Positions 1-9,744 of a DNA stretch of 64,000 nt are shown here, piece by piece. The stretch comes from Thozetella sp. PMI_491. Its lineage: Eukaryota > Ascomycota > Sordariomycetes > Chaetosphaeriales > Chaetosphaeriaceae. Below the pieces are notes generated by a model. It was given only the letters and a program-made list of their open reading frames with translations. It searched no databases and was not told where the DNA came from. A program made the position numbers and the translations under genes. Numbering within the stretch: position 1 is the first letter of the stretch; each line of letters starts with the position of its first letter. Where the stretch lies: NCBI GenBank assembly GCA_021432635.1, contig MU270025.1:1092256-1156255 (forward strand), read 5' to 3'.

Positions 1-3000
1 CCCTCTAGCGAACTAGTGTCACAGCGGCGTCGTGAGAGCGAGATTCCATCACTCACCGGTGACTTGCTCCTATCGCCAGGCCCGGAGGTTAGCCCTTCGC
101 GCGGGATAATACGCGACTTGACCCCTAGGGAGGCTGCTATGGACGTCCATGTCGGAGATATGCCTCCCTTTGTACCACTTGCCTATATAGGAGGCTATCC
201 GATCTACAAGTTGGAGCAGAAAATGACTGAATTCGGAACAGAGATTTGTTTTCTGGGCTCGTCTAAGCCCTACGCTCCCACGACGGTCGTGCCAATCGCG
301 GCGCCATCTACCCTGTGGAAGGTGACGACAAATGATGGCTCGCTTGAAGGAACAATTGATGAACTAGAATCTATCGTGTCCAAGATGGCCGGATCGACAT
401 CGACCGTGAGCCAGCGCTACGGCCAGGAGCTTGAGCTGAGTCTGCAGTCATTTCGGAATTCCGACCGCAGTGAACTCGAATACTTCAAGCGTCTCGTACC
501 TACTCAGCTTGATCACTCTAAGCTCGAGGAAGAGGTTTGGCGCCAATTCGGAGAGATCAAAACAGCACTGGGACGATCTACGAGTACGAGGTCATGCCAG
601 ACCATTTGGTGGCTTCAAGCCGGGCTGCTGTTCCCCGCTGTAACTCCGGTAACTGTGTTGGAACAACTCCGGTCAACGGCCACCCAGTCTTTCGGTCCAC
701 GGATGAAGGAAGCAATCGTAGAATACGGCAGAGCAATCACCTGTCTCCAGCGAGAAATTCGACTCAATTTCTATCAAGCCAAGGGAGATACCGGTCGATA
801 CAAGGAAGAGGAAAAGAACTGCGGCCCGCTGAGATGGAATCCAATGGAATACCCCGACTGGCTACTCCTAGAGATCGAGTCAAATATCTTGATCAGGGCA
901 GACCAGGTCGATGTCGCGATGGCCACCATTTCCCCAGAATCGCAGGCCAACTCGGTCTTGCAGATGAATATGGGACAAGGGAAAACGTCCTGCATCATCC
1001 CTATGGCAGCCTTGGTGCTTGCAAATCGAAAAAGTCTAGTACGAGTGTCGGTTCCCAAGGCTCTGATCCAGCAAACCGGGCAGCTCCTCCATTCCAGACT
1101 CGGCGGGCTGCTGAATCGCGAGCTTTACCACGCTCCTTTTTCTCGCAAGACTCCTACCACTGAGAACACGATTCGAGCTTTCCATAACCTGCACAAGCAG
1201 GTCCTTAATGGCTCCGGGGTGATGCTCTGCCTACCAGAGCACAACCTTTCCTTCATGCTGAGCGGATTGCAGAGAATTCTCGACAACAGAGTACCCGAAG
1301 CAGGCCCCATGGTGAAGATGCAGCGATGGCTAAGCCGGGTTTGCCGGGACATCCTAGACGAGTCGGACTATACCTTGGCGACGCGAACCCAGTTGATATA
1401 CCCATCTGGCTCTCAGATGGCTGTAGATGGTCACCCCCACCGTTGGCTAGTGGTGGAGCAACTGCTGCGACTTGTGGACGCAGAGCTGACCAGCCTTGCA
1501 GGCGCCTTTTCGCTGAGCGTTGAGATCGTTCGCCGACCAGGAGGAGGATACCCACTCATCTACTTCCTTCGCCCGGACATCGAGGAAGAGCTGATGCGAA
1601 GACTGACGGCGGCCATCTGCGGTGGCCTTTCAGGTCTGCTTCCAGTTGAACTAGACAACGCTGACCGTGTTGCGATCAAGGACTTCATATCGAGCGGCAA
1701 ACCTAGGGCGGCAACCATTGAGCGCATCAAGACCCTCTACCCAGACAAACCTCACGTTCGCAAGAAAGTCTACCTCCTTCGCGGTCTCCTCGTCAATCGC
1801 ATCTTGATGATGTGCCTGAAGAAGCGATGGAACGTCCAGTATGGATTGAACCCTGACCGGGATCCTATCGCTGTTCCATTTCACGCCAAAGGCGTCCCGA
1901 GCGAGCAATCTGAGTGGGGTCATCCGGACGTCGCCATCATCTTCACCTGCCTTGCCTTCTACTATGACGGAGTTAGCCCGAAACAGCTTCAACAGGCTGT
2001 GGAGCATCTCCTCAAGGCCGACGACCCGTCTTGTGAGTACGACCGGTGGGCCCAGCATGCACAGCATCTCCCCGGAAGTCTCAGAGACTGGAATTCTATC
2101 AACATAGACGACGAGGTGCAGTTCCTGGAGCTGTGGTCAAACCTACGGTACAACATGGTAGTGGTTGATTATTTCCTCAATAACTTCGTCTTTCCGCTTC
2201 ATGCGAAGCAATTTAAGACAAAGCTGCAGTCGAACGGCTGGGACATCCCTCTATTTTCGTCGAGCCTTGCTGCCAAAAGTAAGGAGGCGGAGAAGCAAAC
2301 CCGAGCCTTGACTACCGGTTTCAGCGGAACCAACGACAACCGCAGCATGCTTCCATTGACCATCAAGCAAGAGGATCTTCCCAGCCTCTCCCATACTAAT
2401 GCTGAAGTCTTGACGTACCTACTGCACAAGCGAAACCGACGCTACGTGCTGATGGCCGACAAGATGGGACGCCGCATCTCCGAGGAGGGATTTCTCCAGC
2501 TCCTCCACAACCATGGAATACGGGTACTAATCGATTCCGGGGCATCTATTCTTGAGATGGAAAACATGACGCTAGCCAGAAAATGGCTTGAGATCGATAA
2601 CCGCGCCCCCGCAGCGCTGTACTTCGACTCGAGCAATAAGCCGTGGATAATGGGCAGACAGGGCACCCGAACGCCGCTTGTTGCATCGACCTTTGCTGAC
2701 GATCTTTATGAGTGCCTCGTATACATCGATGAAGCGCATACAAGAGGAACAGACTTGAAACTCCCAGCCACCGCCCGTGGAGCACTCACCCTGGGCTTGG
2801 GCCAGACGAAAGACCACACGGTCCAGGCCGCTATGCGCCTACGACAACTTGGGACAACCCAGTCAGTGGTCTTCTTCGCGCCTCCAGAAGTTCATCAGAG
2901 CATTACGGACCACAAGGGAAAGCAAGATGCCGGCAGAATCGACTCAAGTGACGTTATCAGCTGGCTTCTCGCCAACACTTGCGCAGGCATTGAGCAGCTC

Positions 3001-4500
3001 CAACCCCTTTACCATTCGCAGGGAATGGACTTCTGCAAGCGCATGAATGCCGCCGCCTCTTTCCCAGACTTCCTCCAAGATCATCACCAACGCGAGTCCT
3101 ATGTGGCGGAAATCAAGCAGGAAGAGCAGCAAAGCCTTAAGCATCTTTACGAACCGAAAGCCAAGGGCCAAGTCAGCAGTCTCCAGGACGTCAAGGATCC
3201 ACAGATTGCAGCATTTGTGAAAGAGCTGAAGACCCAAAAGCGCGCTTTCCGAGATACCGGCGCAGCAGTCCACGGCTCTGCCCTGCAGGAAGTTGAACAG
3301 GAACGCGAAGTGGCATTCGAGGTCGAATCAGTCCGGCAAATGAAGAAGCCGTTCCATTACGACACGTACCAGTACCCGGGCCTCCACAAGGACCTAGACA
3401 TGTTCGCCAGAACGGGAAGGCTGCCAGCAGGCTCGTATGTGCAGACACACTTTCTGCAAGCGATGGCACGGACTGGCCTCGGCAGGAAGTTTGGGGTCGC
3501 AGCCTCCGACTCGACTTCGAAGCTCTTTGTGTCCGGAGAATTTTGCAGGACCGTCAAGTTTGCAGCTTCGGACAACTTCCTAGTAAGTCTCCCTATAGCT
3601 ATTCTCGAACGTCGTCTAACCTGCCTACAGCGACCCGTCAACTGGATCCTCTGGAGCGAGATAACCCAGACCGCCATCATCATCATCCCCGAGGAAGCCG
3701 ACGCGCTGATTCCCATCCTACGGGAGCCCAGAGAAGCGAATAACACTTATCTCCTAACCTATGCGGCGCCGATCACCCGCAAGATGATGCACTTCAACCA
3801 GCTGGACTACTACACAGTGCCCACGCTGCCGAAGGGCTGGAAAGCCCCGGACTGGCTCATCGCCGACTTGGGCCTGTTTTCAGGACGGCTTTACTTCAAT
3901 TGGTCCGAATACAAGTCGGTCTTTGAAGCACTCGGGATCCAAGGCGAGGCTGAGGAGGAAGAGACCCAGGAAAAGCTGTACGGGTTGCAACTCGACGGTC
4001 GCGGATCGGAGGCGCGGACGGAGACCAGCATGAGTGATTCTGGCAGCATCTCATCGAAGCCTAGAGCTGCCAATATCTCCAAGCCTCTCCTCTTCTTACA
4101 AGAATGGCTTACACTTCGCCGCCGAGGTCAAGACGTCGGCCCGACACCCATGGGATATATATCCCAGGGCAAACCGCTGACGAAGGAGCACCCATTCTTC
4201 GTGCAGAACCAGAAAATCGGGGTCCCAGATTCGGAAGTAAAGCCGGAAGGACCAAAACTGGCGCCTAAGGCGCAGGAGGAGGTGATGGAAGGTGGCGAGG
4301 ACGATCTGCTCCGGCCCAAGGTGCCGGCAGATATCTCTGAGGACGAGTCGGATGACAGCATCCACTATGCGTCCGATGAAATGATGTACAGCTCGGCGGA
4401 AGAAGAGGAGGCGCAGGCCGGTGTGGCCGAGAAGAAGCGGGAACAGGGAAGTAAAGTAGCTCAGGGAGGACTGCGGAGACGACGCGGCGGGAGCAAGTAG
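1..4500 (+). CDS. DUF3638/DUF3645 giant P-loop protein, 3' part only
   Basis: The reading frame is open from base 1 to the TAG at 4498-4500, so the gene is cut at its 5' end by the window; the first in-frame ATG (139) is probably not the true start. The translation matches the C-terminal half of very large fungal DUF3638/DUF3645 proteins, which usually run to about 3000 residues. Visible helicase-like elements are a Walker A-type MGQGKTS (970-990), a DESD motif (1357-1368), an IDEAH motif (2725-2739) and, shortly after, a Q..RLRQLGTTQSV block. The last 120 or so codons are acidic and low-complexity, ending in a basic RRRRGG tail. A 48-nt intron lies at 3583-3630, so the mature frame is 1-3582 plus 3631-4500. 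The biological role of this family is poorly defined; an ATP-dependent activity is inference from the motifs. Confidence 0.85.
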   Translation, partial: PSSELVSQRRRESEIPSLTGDLLLSPGPEVSPSRGIIRDLTPREAAMDVHVGDMPPFVPLAYIGGYPIYKLEQKMTEFGTEICFLGSSKPYAPTTVVPIAAPSTLWKVTTNDGSLEGTIDELESIVSKMAGSTSTVSQRYGQELELSLQSFRNSDRSELEYFKRLVPTQLDHSKLEEEVWRQFGEIKTALGRSTSTRSCQTIWWLQAGLLFPAVTPVTVLEQLRSTATQSFGPRMKEAIVEYGRAITCLQREIRLNFYQAKGDTGRYKEEEKNCGPLRWNPMEYPDWLLLEIESNILIRADQVDVAMATISPESQANSVLQMNMGQGKTSCIIPMAALVLANRKSLVRVSVPKALIQQTGQLLHSRLGGLLNRELYHAPFSRKTPTTENTIRAFHNLHKQVLNGSGVMLCLPEHNLSFMLSGLQRILDNRVPEAGPMVKMQRWLSRVCRDILDESDYTLATRTQLIYPSGSQMAVDGHPHRWLVVEQLLRLVDAELTSLAGAFSLSVEIVRRPGGGYPLIYFLRPDIEEELMRRLTAAICGGLSGLLPVELDNADRVAIKDFISSGKPRAATIERIKTLYPDKPHVRKKVYLLRGLLVNRILMMCLKKRWNVQYGLNPDRDPIAVPFHAKGVPSEQSEWGHPDVAIIFTCLAFYYDGVSPKQLQQAVEHLLKADDPSCEYDRWAQHAQHLPGSLRDWNSINIDDEVQFLELWSNLRYNMVVVDYFLNNFVFPLHAKQFKTKLQSNGWDIPLFSSSLAAKSKEAEKQTRALTTGFSGTNDNRSMLPLTIKQEDLPSLSHTNAEVLTYLLHKRNRRYVLMADKMGRRISEEGFLQLLHNHGIRVLIDSGASILEMENMTLARKWLEIDNRAPAALYFDSSNKPWIMGRQGTRTPLVASTFADDLYECLVYIDEAHTRGTDLKLPATARGALTLGLGQTKDHTVQAAMRLRQLGTTQSVVFFAPPEVHQSITDHKGKQDAGRIDSSDVISWLLANTCAGIEQLQPLYHSQGMDFCKRMNAAASFPDFLQDHHQRESYVAEIKQEEQQSLKHLYEPKAKGQVSSLQDVKDPQIAAFVKELKTQKRAFRDTGAAVHGSALQEVEQEREVAFEVESVRQMKKPFHYDTYQYPGLHKDLDMFARTGRLPAGSYVQTHFLQAMARTGLGRKFGVAASDSTSKLFVSGEFCRTVKFAASDNFLVSLPIAILERRLTCLQRPVNWILWSEITQTAIIIIPEEADALIPILREPREANNTYLLTYAAPITRKMMHFNQLDYYTVPTLPKGWKAPDWLIADLGLFSGRLYFNWSEYKSVFEALGIQGEAEEEETQEKLYGLQLDGRGSEARTETSMSDSGSISSKPRAANISKPLLFLQEWLTLRRRGQDVGPTPMGYISQGKPLTKEHPFFVQNQKIGVPDSEVKPEGPKLAPKAQEEVMEGGEDDLLRPKVPADISEDESDDSIHYASDEMMYSSAEEEEAQAGVAEKKREQGSKVAQGGLRRRRGGSK
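3583..3630 (+). other. Frame-neutral 48-nt intron in the DUF3638 gene
   Basis: The donor GTAAGT follows a codon boundary, a CTAAC branch site lies at 3616-3620, and the acceptor is CTACAG. The length is a multiple of three with no stop, so the frame reads straight through. Removing it joins SDNFL to RPVNW, a smoother protein sequence than the 16 intron-encoded residues. Confidence 0.75.
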
Positions 4501-4867
4501 CGTTAGCTCTTCCAGTTGCTCTCTTTTGATAAGAATATACTGTCAATTTCTGCTGTAAAAAATGCTTTCCGGAGAAATGTGCACTAAATGGTCTGAAAAA
4601 TGTTGAGGTCCCTCTATAACAGGCCCAATCTGCGCCAAACGGCCTAGGTATGTCGGCATCTGACACCCGCCGATCCAGCACATGTCACAGCTAGATATCA
4701 ATGCGTACCAAAGACAGACAGTATAGGGCTACGTATAGAGTAGTGGCATATCATGGGGGAAAGGAAACTCGATTGCAGTACGGAGCACGAAACCAAGCAG
4801 AAAAGCAGAACTACTCGAGCGGCAATATCAGAGGTGCAGTAGTGCAGCGGTCCCGTGGTTTGCAAGA
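4501..4867. other. Convergent intergenic region
   Basis: This 367-nt stretch lies between the 3' ends of the DUF3638 gene and the M3 peptidase gene. It must carry both 3' UTRs. I see no ORF or repeat that I can support. Confidence 0.6.
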
Positions 4868-7153
4868 CTAGGGGTCCTGCTTCACCCCAATCCACCTATA
4901 GTACGCATCTAGGTTACTCTCCCGTCCTAGGTAGTCGGTCAGCGTCTTCCTCGCGGGTTGGCTGCCTCCCACGGCAAGAACACCGTCTCTATATCTCTTC
5001 CCGGCCTCCTTGCTCATCGTGTCCTTGGCGAATGTGCTCTCAAAAATGTCGATGGCCCAGATGCGGCCCCTAGAAAACTCATTAGCTTCCACACCCCTGG
5101 TTTCGGGGGCGACACTGCATCATGAAGACTCACATCACGTAGGCATACTGAGCACCGCCATAGTTGTCGCCGTTTATGAGGCGAAGAACAGACTGTCTCT
5201 GGCTCCACTCCCACCCCTCGCCCAGCGCTTCGCCTCCCTTGAGGCCGGTTATCTCATTCTTAGATTTGTTGAACCACTCGGCGAGGCTCGCATCCTCTAG
5301 CTCCGCATGGGACGCCGGGTTATGCACCATCATGTCGTACACCACGAAATGCAGCTGAAACAGTGCAAGGAGCGGTTTGGCCGACGGCTTCGTGTTCAGC
5401 AACGCTGTCACTATATCATCAGCCAGCTTCTCAGGCGGCAGGTCCTTGCCGGGGTTCGCCTCCCGCCATGAAGCTTCATAGGCCGGAGAAGCCCTAGTAT
5501 AGTGCCGCGAGACCCCCTTGATATGACGCGCCGTCCACAGGAAGTACTCAAACATGATGCTGGGCGTCTCGACAAAATCCTTGTCGACGTGTACCCCGTG
5601 GAGCAGAGCCGTCTCCGTCTTCGAGAGCAGGTTATGGAGCCCATGTCCCATCTCGTGAAAGAAACTTCGAGTTTGGTTCAAGGTCAAGAGAGACGGGCTT
5701 GTCGCCGTCGGAGGGTCGTAGTTCAAGACAATGGCGCCAGAGGGGTAAGAGCGTGATCCATCCGGTCTCGTGAACCCCTAGACCATTCATGTTAGCAAGG
5801 TCTCGGTGGACGAGGGAGACCTAAAGGAAGGCGGTGCCATACCGGCTGCAGGCCGTAGTGGCCCGCATGGGAATATTTGTCCGACCGCGGGAAGAGATCA
5901 AAGTACATGTAGCCGAGGAAAGACTCAGACTTCATGTCCCAGAGAAGGAAGGCTCTAACATCCTCCTGCCAGATAAGATTCTCGACGTCCCCATCAAGAA
6001 GGCTGCGTGCTCGCTCCTCCGTCATTTCTTCGAACTTTATGTCGAAAATGTGCTCGTAGATAGCCATGAGATGCTTGAGGGTGGTCCACACCTCAAAGTA
6101 CTCAGTGGCAGACTTGATGTCTACTGAATTCTCCCTCTCGTCGGCAATCCTGTCGTAGTAAGACGTGTCCCAGTAGAACAGGCTGTGCTTGTCTACATCT
6201 CCCACAGTTGCAGGCTCAGCTTCCTTGAGCTTCAGGAGTCGATCAATCTCTTCCTTCCCTCTCGCGACTAGATTCGGGCGAAGCTGGTCCATGAGTTTGG
6301 CCACCGTCTCGGGGTTTTGGATCATCCTGTCCGCTGTCTTCATCGCCATGTGGCTCGAGAATCCGATCATTCGGGCGAGCTTGTCTCGGGTCACAACAAG
6401 GTCATGGTGCAGGGCGACGTTTTGGGGGAGCTTGTTGTGGTCGGCTGTGAGAACCTTGCGGCGAGTGGCCTCTCGCTTAGCATACTTCAGCACCTTGTCT
6501 GTGACCGAGACCCTCAACGACACCCACAAAAGGCCTTCATGCTCGCCCTCGCCGCGCTTTTGCTTGTCCACGAACTCGGCCGGCATTCCTTCGAGTTCCT
6601 CTAGGGAAAGCCAGATGCCTGCCTTCCCCTCGTCCATGTTTGCGCGGAATTGTCGCTCCATATCGAAGACCCTCTGTTTTTCCTTGCGATACTCCTCCCG
6701 AGAAGAGCCTTCCAGCGCGCACCCATTCACGACAAAGTCCCAGTGAAACTTGGTCAGGTAATGATCCAGCTCGGGGGGCGATATGCTGCCTCCTTGTTGA
6801 GTCTTGATGGCGTCGAGGAGCTTAAACAAGTCGTCTCGGAACCAGAGGTCGATGTCAGATTTGAGGAAGGCCCTGTCGGCCTCTTTCGAAGCATCGCGCA
6901 GTTCCTTCAATGGCGACGTCGAGAGGTAGAAGCGAATGGCACGTCTTCGTATGAGGAGGTGATTCTCGAAGTGAACGATAGGGAGTAGAGTGTTCTCGAC
7001 CGTTGCAGTGTCGGGTGTAATCTTGCCTATGATTTCATTCCAGAGGTGCTCTCTGTCGCTGATCAACTTCTGAGTTTCCTCCGAGATGGAAGACGGAGTC
7101 ATGTTGAAGAGGAGTGGCCCCTGTGGAGGGCGGTGATCCTCGGGAAAGCCCAT
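4868..7153 (-). CDS. M3-family metallopeptidase (thimet oligopeptidase/MepB-like)
   Basis: Exons are 7153-5843, 5777-5134 and 5069-4868, giving 718 aa, the usual size for fungal M3 oligopeptidases. Introns are 5778-5842 (GTATGG...CTAG, branch GCTAAC) and 5070-5133 (GTGAGT...CTAG). Splicing restores the conserved run GHYGLQP-GFTRPDGSRS and the C-terminal AYVMGRIWAIDIFES. The zinc site is HEMGH (H478, E479, H482) with the third ligand E507 in FVETPS. The enzyme is expected to trim short peptides in the cytosol; no convincing targeting signal is seen. The start at 7153 is chosen because it precedes the RPPQGP stretch typical of the family N-terminus; ATG 7102 is an alternative. The gene is tail-to-tail with the DUF3638 gene. 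Confidence 0.92.
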
Positions 7154-7896
7154 GGCGGCGAGTGCGTCAAAGTGTTCTCTGGTAGGCAAATAGTTCGAGG
7201 TATTTCTGGGGGAGCACGTTGATGGAGAAGATTTCCTGGATTCTGATGTTGCCGAACGGGCTGTTTTATAGTCCGTCCTCGCTTTCGCCCTCCCTTCCGT
7301 CTTCCCCTCTGCCCCTTCCTCCTATCTCACAGGTTGCTCACGTAGACAACCGCCGCAAATATTAACTAGATACGGCCGGATATCCGAAGGCAAATAAGGC
7401 GCAGTGGGTACCCCTCATCGCAACATCGAGAGTGTGGTGTTGATCCGTGGTCGAAAGTAAACAAACGGATCCAATGAGAGTCGAGATCCGTACTGACCAA
7501 GTCGTGCGGACCAGGAGACATGGCCGGCCGCGCACCATCAGGAATGTCAGCAAGCAATTGGCCCGGTCGCCTTGTCGAGACAGGGCACGTTGGTGCCTAA
7601 AGCGGGCAGTCTAGCTTCACCGGCGCATCGATAGATGTCCCTGTCCCCCCCTCCAAAAGCGGGGTTGGCAGCCCATGAAAAGGGGATTTTGGGCGAATGA
7701 GCAGTTGCCGGTATCCGATATTGCGCGATTATCGAAACCACCTCGGAGCACAGCCACATGTATGCACTCTCCCAATCCTCACACCAGAATCCACATCCAT
7801 CCAAGGCCTGGAACGTCGGTCTCACCAGAGGACTGGCGCCCGAGGGACACATCTAGATAGTAGGGTACCTTGGACTTTCCGTCCAAGACACTCGGG
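7154..7896. other. Divergent promoter region, M3 peptidase / VOC protein
   Basis: This 743-nt region separates two divergently transcribed genes and should hold both promoters. The short ORFs in it look random in composition. There is a CT-rich stretch near 7275-7320 (on the plus strand) close to the peptidase start. Confidence 0.5.
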
Positions 7897-8361
7897 ATGA
7901 CTACCCCTCACGCGCAGCCGCTCGGGCATCTCTCGATCGGGGTCCGGGACTACAACGTCTCCAAAGCCTTCTACACGGCGGTGCTAGAGACGCTGGGCCT
8001 CCAGCTAGTCTTCGACAGCGAGGCGAACGGCCCCACCACCGGCAAGACCCGCACGCTGGGGTTCGGCCCGGACGCCGACCGCGAGCTGCTCAACATCTTT
8101 GAGATAGGGCCCGACACCCACGCGCCGGGCCCGGGCTTCCACCTCGCCTTCAACGCGCCCACACGCGACTCGGTCGTCGAGTTCCACGCCACCGCCATGG
8201 GCTTCGGCGGCAAGGACAACGGCCTGCCCGGCGTGCGGCGACAGTACGGAGAGACCTACTTCGCCGCCTTTGTCATCGACCCGGACGGCTGGAAGCTGGA
8301 GGCGGTTTGCAAGAACCAGAAGGACGACGGCGCCGAGGACTCGGGCGCCAAGAGTGGATGA
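7897..8361 (+). CDS. VOC superfamily (glyoxalase/dioxygenase-fold) protein
   Basis: A single exon encodes 154 aa, the normal length for one-domain VOC proteins. The N-terminal LGHLSIGVRDY block carries the first likely metal-ligand histidine, FHLAFNAPTRD the second, and DGWKLEAV near the C-terminus the conserved glutamate, in the usual order H-H-E. The frame opens nine codons earlier with TTG; the ATG at 7897 is the first usable start. Members of this fold include lactoylglutathione lyases and ring-cleaving dioxygenases, and the substrate cannot be read from the sequence. The last dozen residues are charged and probably disordered. High third-position GC supports a coding role. Confidence 0.85.
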   Translation: MTTPHAQPLGHLSIGVRDYNVSKAFYTAVLETLGLQLVFDSEANGPTTGKTRTLGFGPDADRELLNIFEIGPDTHAPGPGFHLAFNAPTRDSVVEFHATAMGFGGKDNGLPGVRRQYGETYFAAFVIDPDGWKLEAVCKNQKDDGAEDSGAKSG

Positions 8362-8835
8362 CAGCGGCCTGTGGTCGGGGCCCGTCGGCGCTACGGGGGG
8401 GGTTGCTGACCGGTACTTGGCAGCGATCGGCGTGCCGGTTGGTGGGCTGCTCTGAAACGAAACGGCCCCTCCAGCAGGCCCGGACAGGGGTACGTCATTG
8501 CTTGGCCCGCGTTGCGTAGCTGGGAGTGGTCATCATCGACCACGGCCGCCAACCGCTTGGGTTGATCAGCCACGACGTCAAACCTGGTTTTGCGCCTGCT
8601 TTTCCCTGGATTGCGCCGGTCGTCGCTGCAGTTAATATTCTTTGTAGATCTCGAGGTGGCGGTGGTTGGAATGCCTCTGCCTCCCCCATGATAGAACCTA
8701 CTGTCGTCTCCCACAAAGGCCAAGATCCTTGATACCCGTGCTTTGTCCCATACCACTTCGCGGACCATCTTCTACTGCTATTCTCATCGTAGTTTGGGGG
8801 TTTGCATCGTCGCTGAATCGCGCTGCTCAGCTCCA
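8362..8835. other. Intergenic region upstream of the CAP protein gene
   Basis: This 474-nt gap lies between two genes in the same orientation. It should hold the 3' UTR of the VOC gene and the promoter of the next gene. I see no supported coding sequence or repeat. Confidence 0.5.
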
Positions 8836-9492
8836 ATGGGGTTTCCTCGAAGCTCATATCTGCTTCTGTTCCTAGCCGTTGCGCGCCGCGCGCTCGGCTC
8901 GCCTTCGCCAGCCCCAGACCAAGAGACTACCACAATAACCGTAGGCCCTTCTATCCCGTCCCAGGCCCCGCAGTTCGTCGACAACGACCTCTTCACCTCC
9001 GCCATTCTAAACAGCACCAACTTCTACCGCTCGGAGCACAATGCGTCCGCCGTCGTGTACAACGATACGCTCTCAGACTTCGCGACGGACTATCTAGACG
9101 GCAACAATTGCGACTTCGAGCATTCTGGGGGCCCGTACGGCGAGAATCTGGCACTGGGCTGCTCCGATGCCACGGGCTGTGTCGAGATGTGGGGCAACGA
9201 GAGGCAAAGCTACGACTACGACCACCCGGACTTCAGCGAAGAGACGGGCCATTTTACACAGCTCGTATGGAAGAACACGACGGCGGTTGGGTGCGGGAAG
9301 CGGCTTTGCGGAGATCATGGCTGGTACCTGGTCTGCGAGTACTGGCCCAGGGGCAATGTCATCGGCGAGTTTGGGGAAGAAGTCGGCGCGCAAGTCAACG
9401 GAACTGGAAGCTCGGGGGCAGCAGCGCGTCCAAGCTTCTCACGAGACCTCTTGTTGGCGATGGTGATATCCTCGTACTTGCTATTGTTCTAG
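8836..9492 (+). CDS. Secreted CAP/PR-1-like (SCP) protein, probably GPI-anchored
   Basis: One exon encodes 218 aa. Residues 1 to about 20 form a signal peptide (hydrophobic YLLLFLAVA core, small residues near the predicted cut). The CAP domain follows, with the signature GHFTQLVWKNTTAVGCG and the second signature YLVCEYWPRGNV. Several NxS/T sites fit a secreted glycoprotein. The C-terminus has a GSSGAAA stretch followed by a hydrophobic tail ending in SSYLLLF, the layout of a GPI-anchor signal. Fungal CAP proteins (the Pry family in yeast) bind sterols or lipids and act outside the cell; that role is inferred from the family. The start ATG is the one just before the signal peptide; the frame is open further upstream. 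Confidence 0.88.
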   Translation: MGFPRSSYLLLFLAVARRALGSPSPAPDQETTTITVGPSIPSQAPQFVDNDLFTSAILNSTNFYRSEHNASAVVYNDTLSDFATDYLDGNNCDFEHSGGPYGENLALGCSDATGCVEMWGNERQSYDYDHPDFSEETGHFTQLVWKNTTAVGCGKRLCGDHGWYLVCEYWPRGNVIGEFGEEVGAQVNGTGSSGAAARPSFSRDLLLAMVISSYLLLF

Positions 9493-9744
9493 CGACTTCT
9501 GTATAGCTGCTGGACAACTTTTGTCAAGAAACAACACTATGATACCCATTATCACCCACGGGTGCCGACTTAGCATGTAAGCTAATTTGTCTTGTCCGAG
9601 CCTCGCTAGAAGTGAGTTCACATGAACACTTGGAGGTCCAAAATTAAGTAGGTAAAGCAGTCGAAGCTCGGGCGGTATTTACTAGCTCCACGCTCGCATA
9701 GGTACGGCAGACTTCCGATAACCATCTACCAGCCTAATTCCCTT

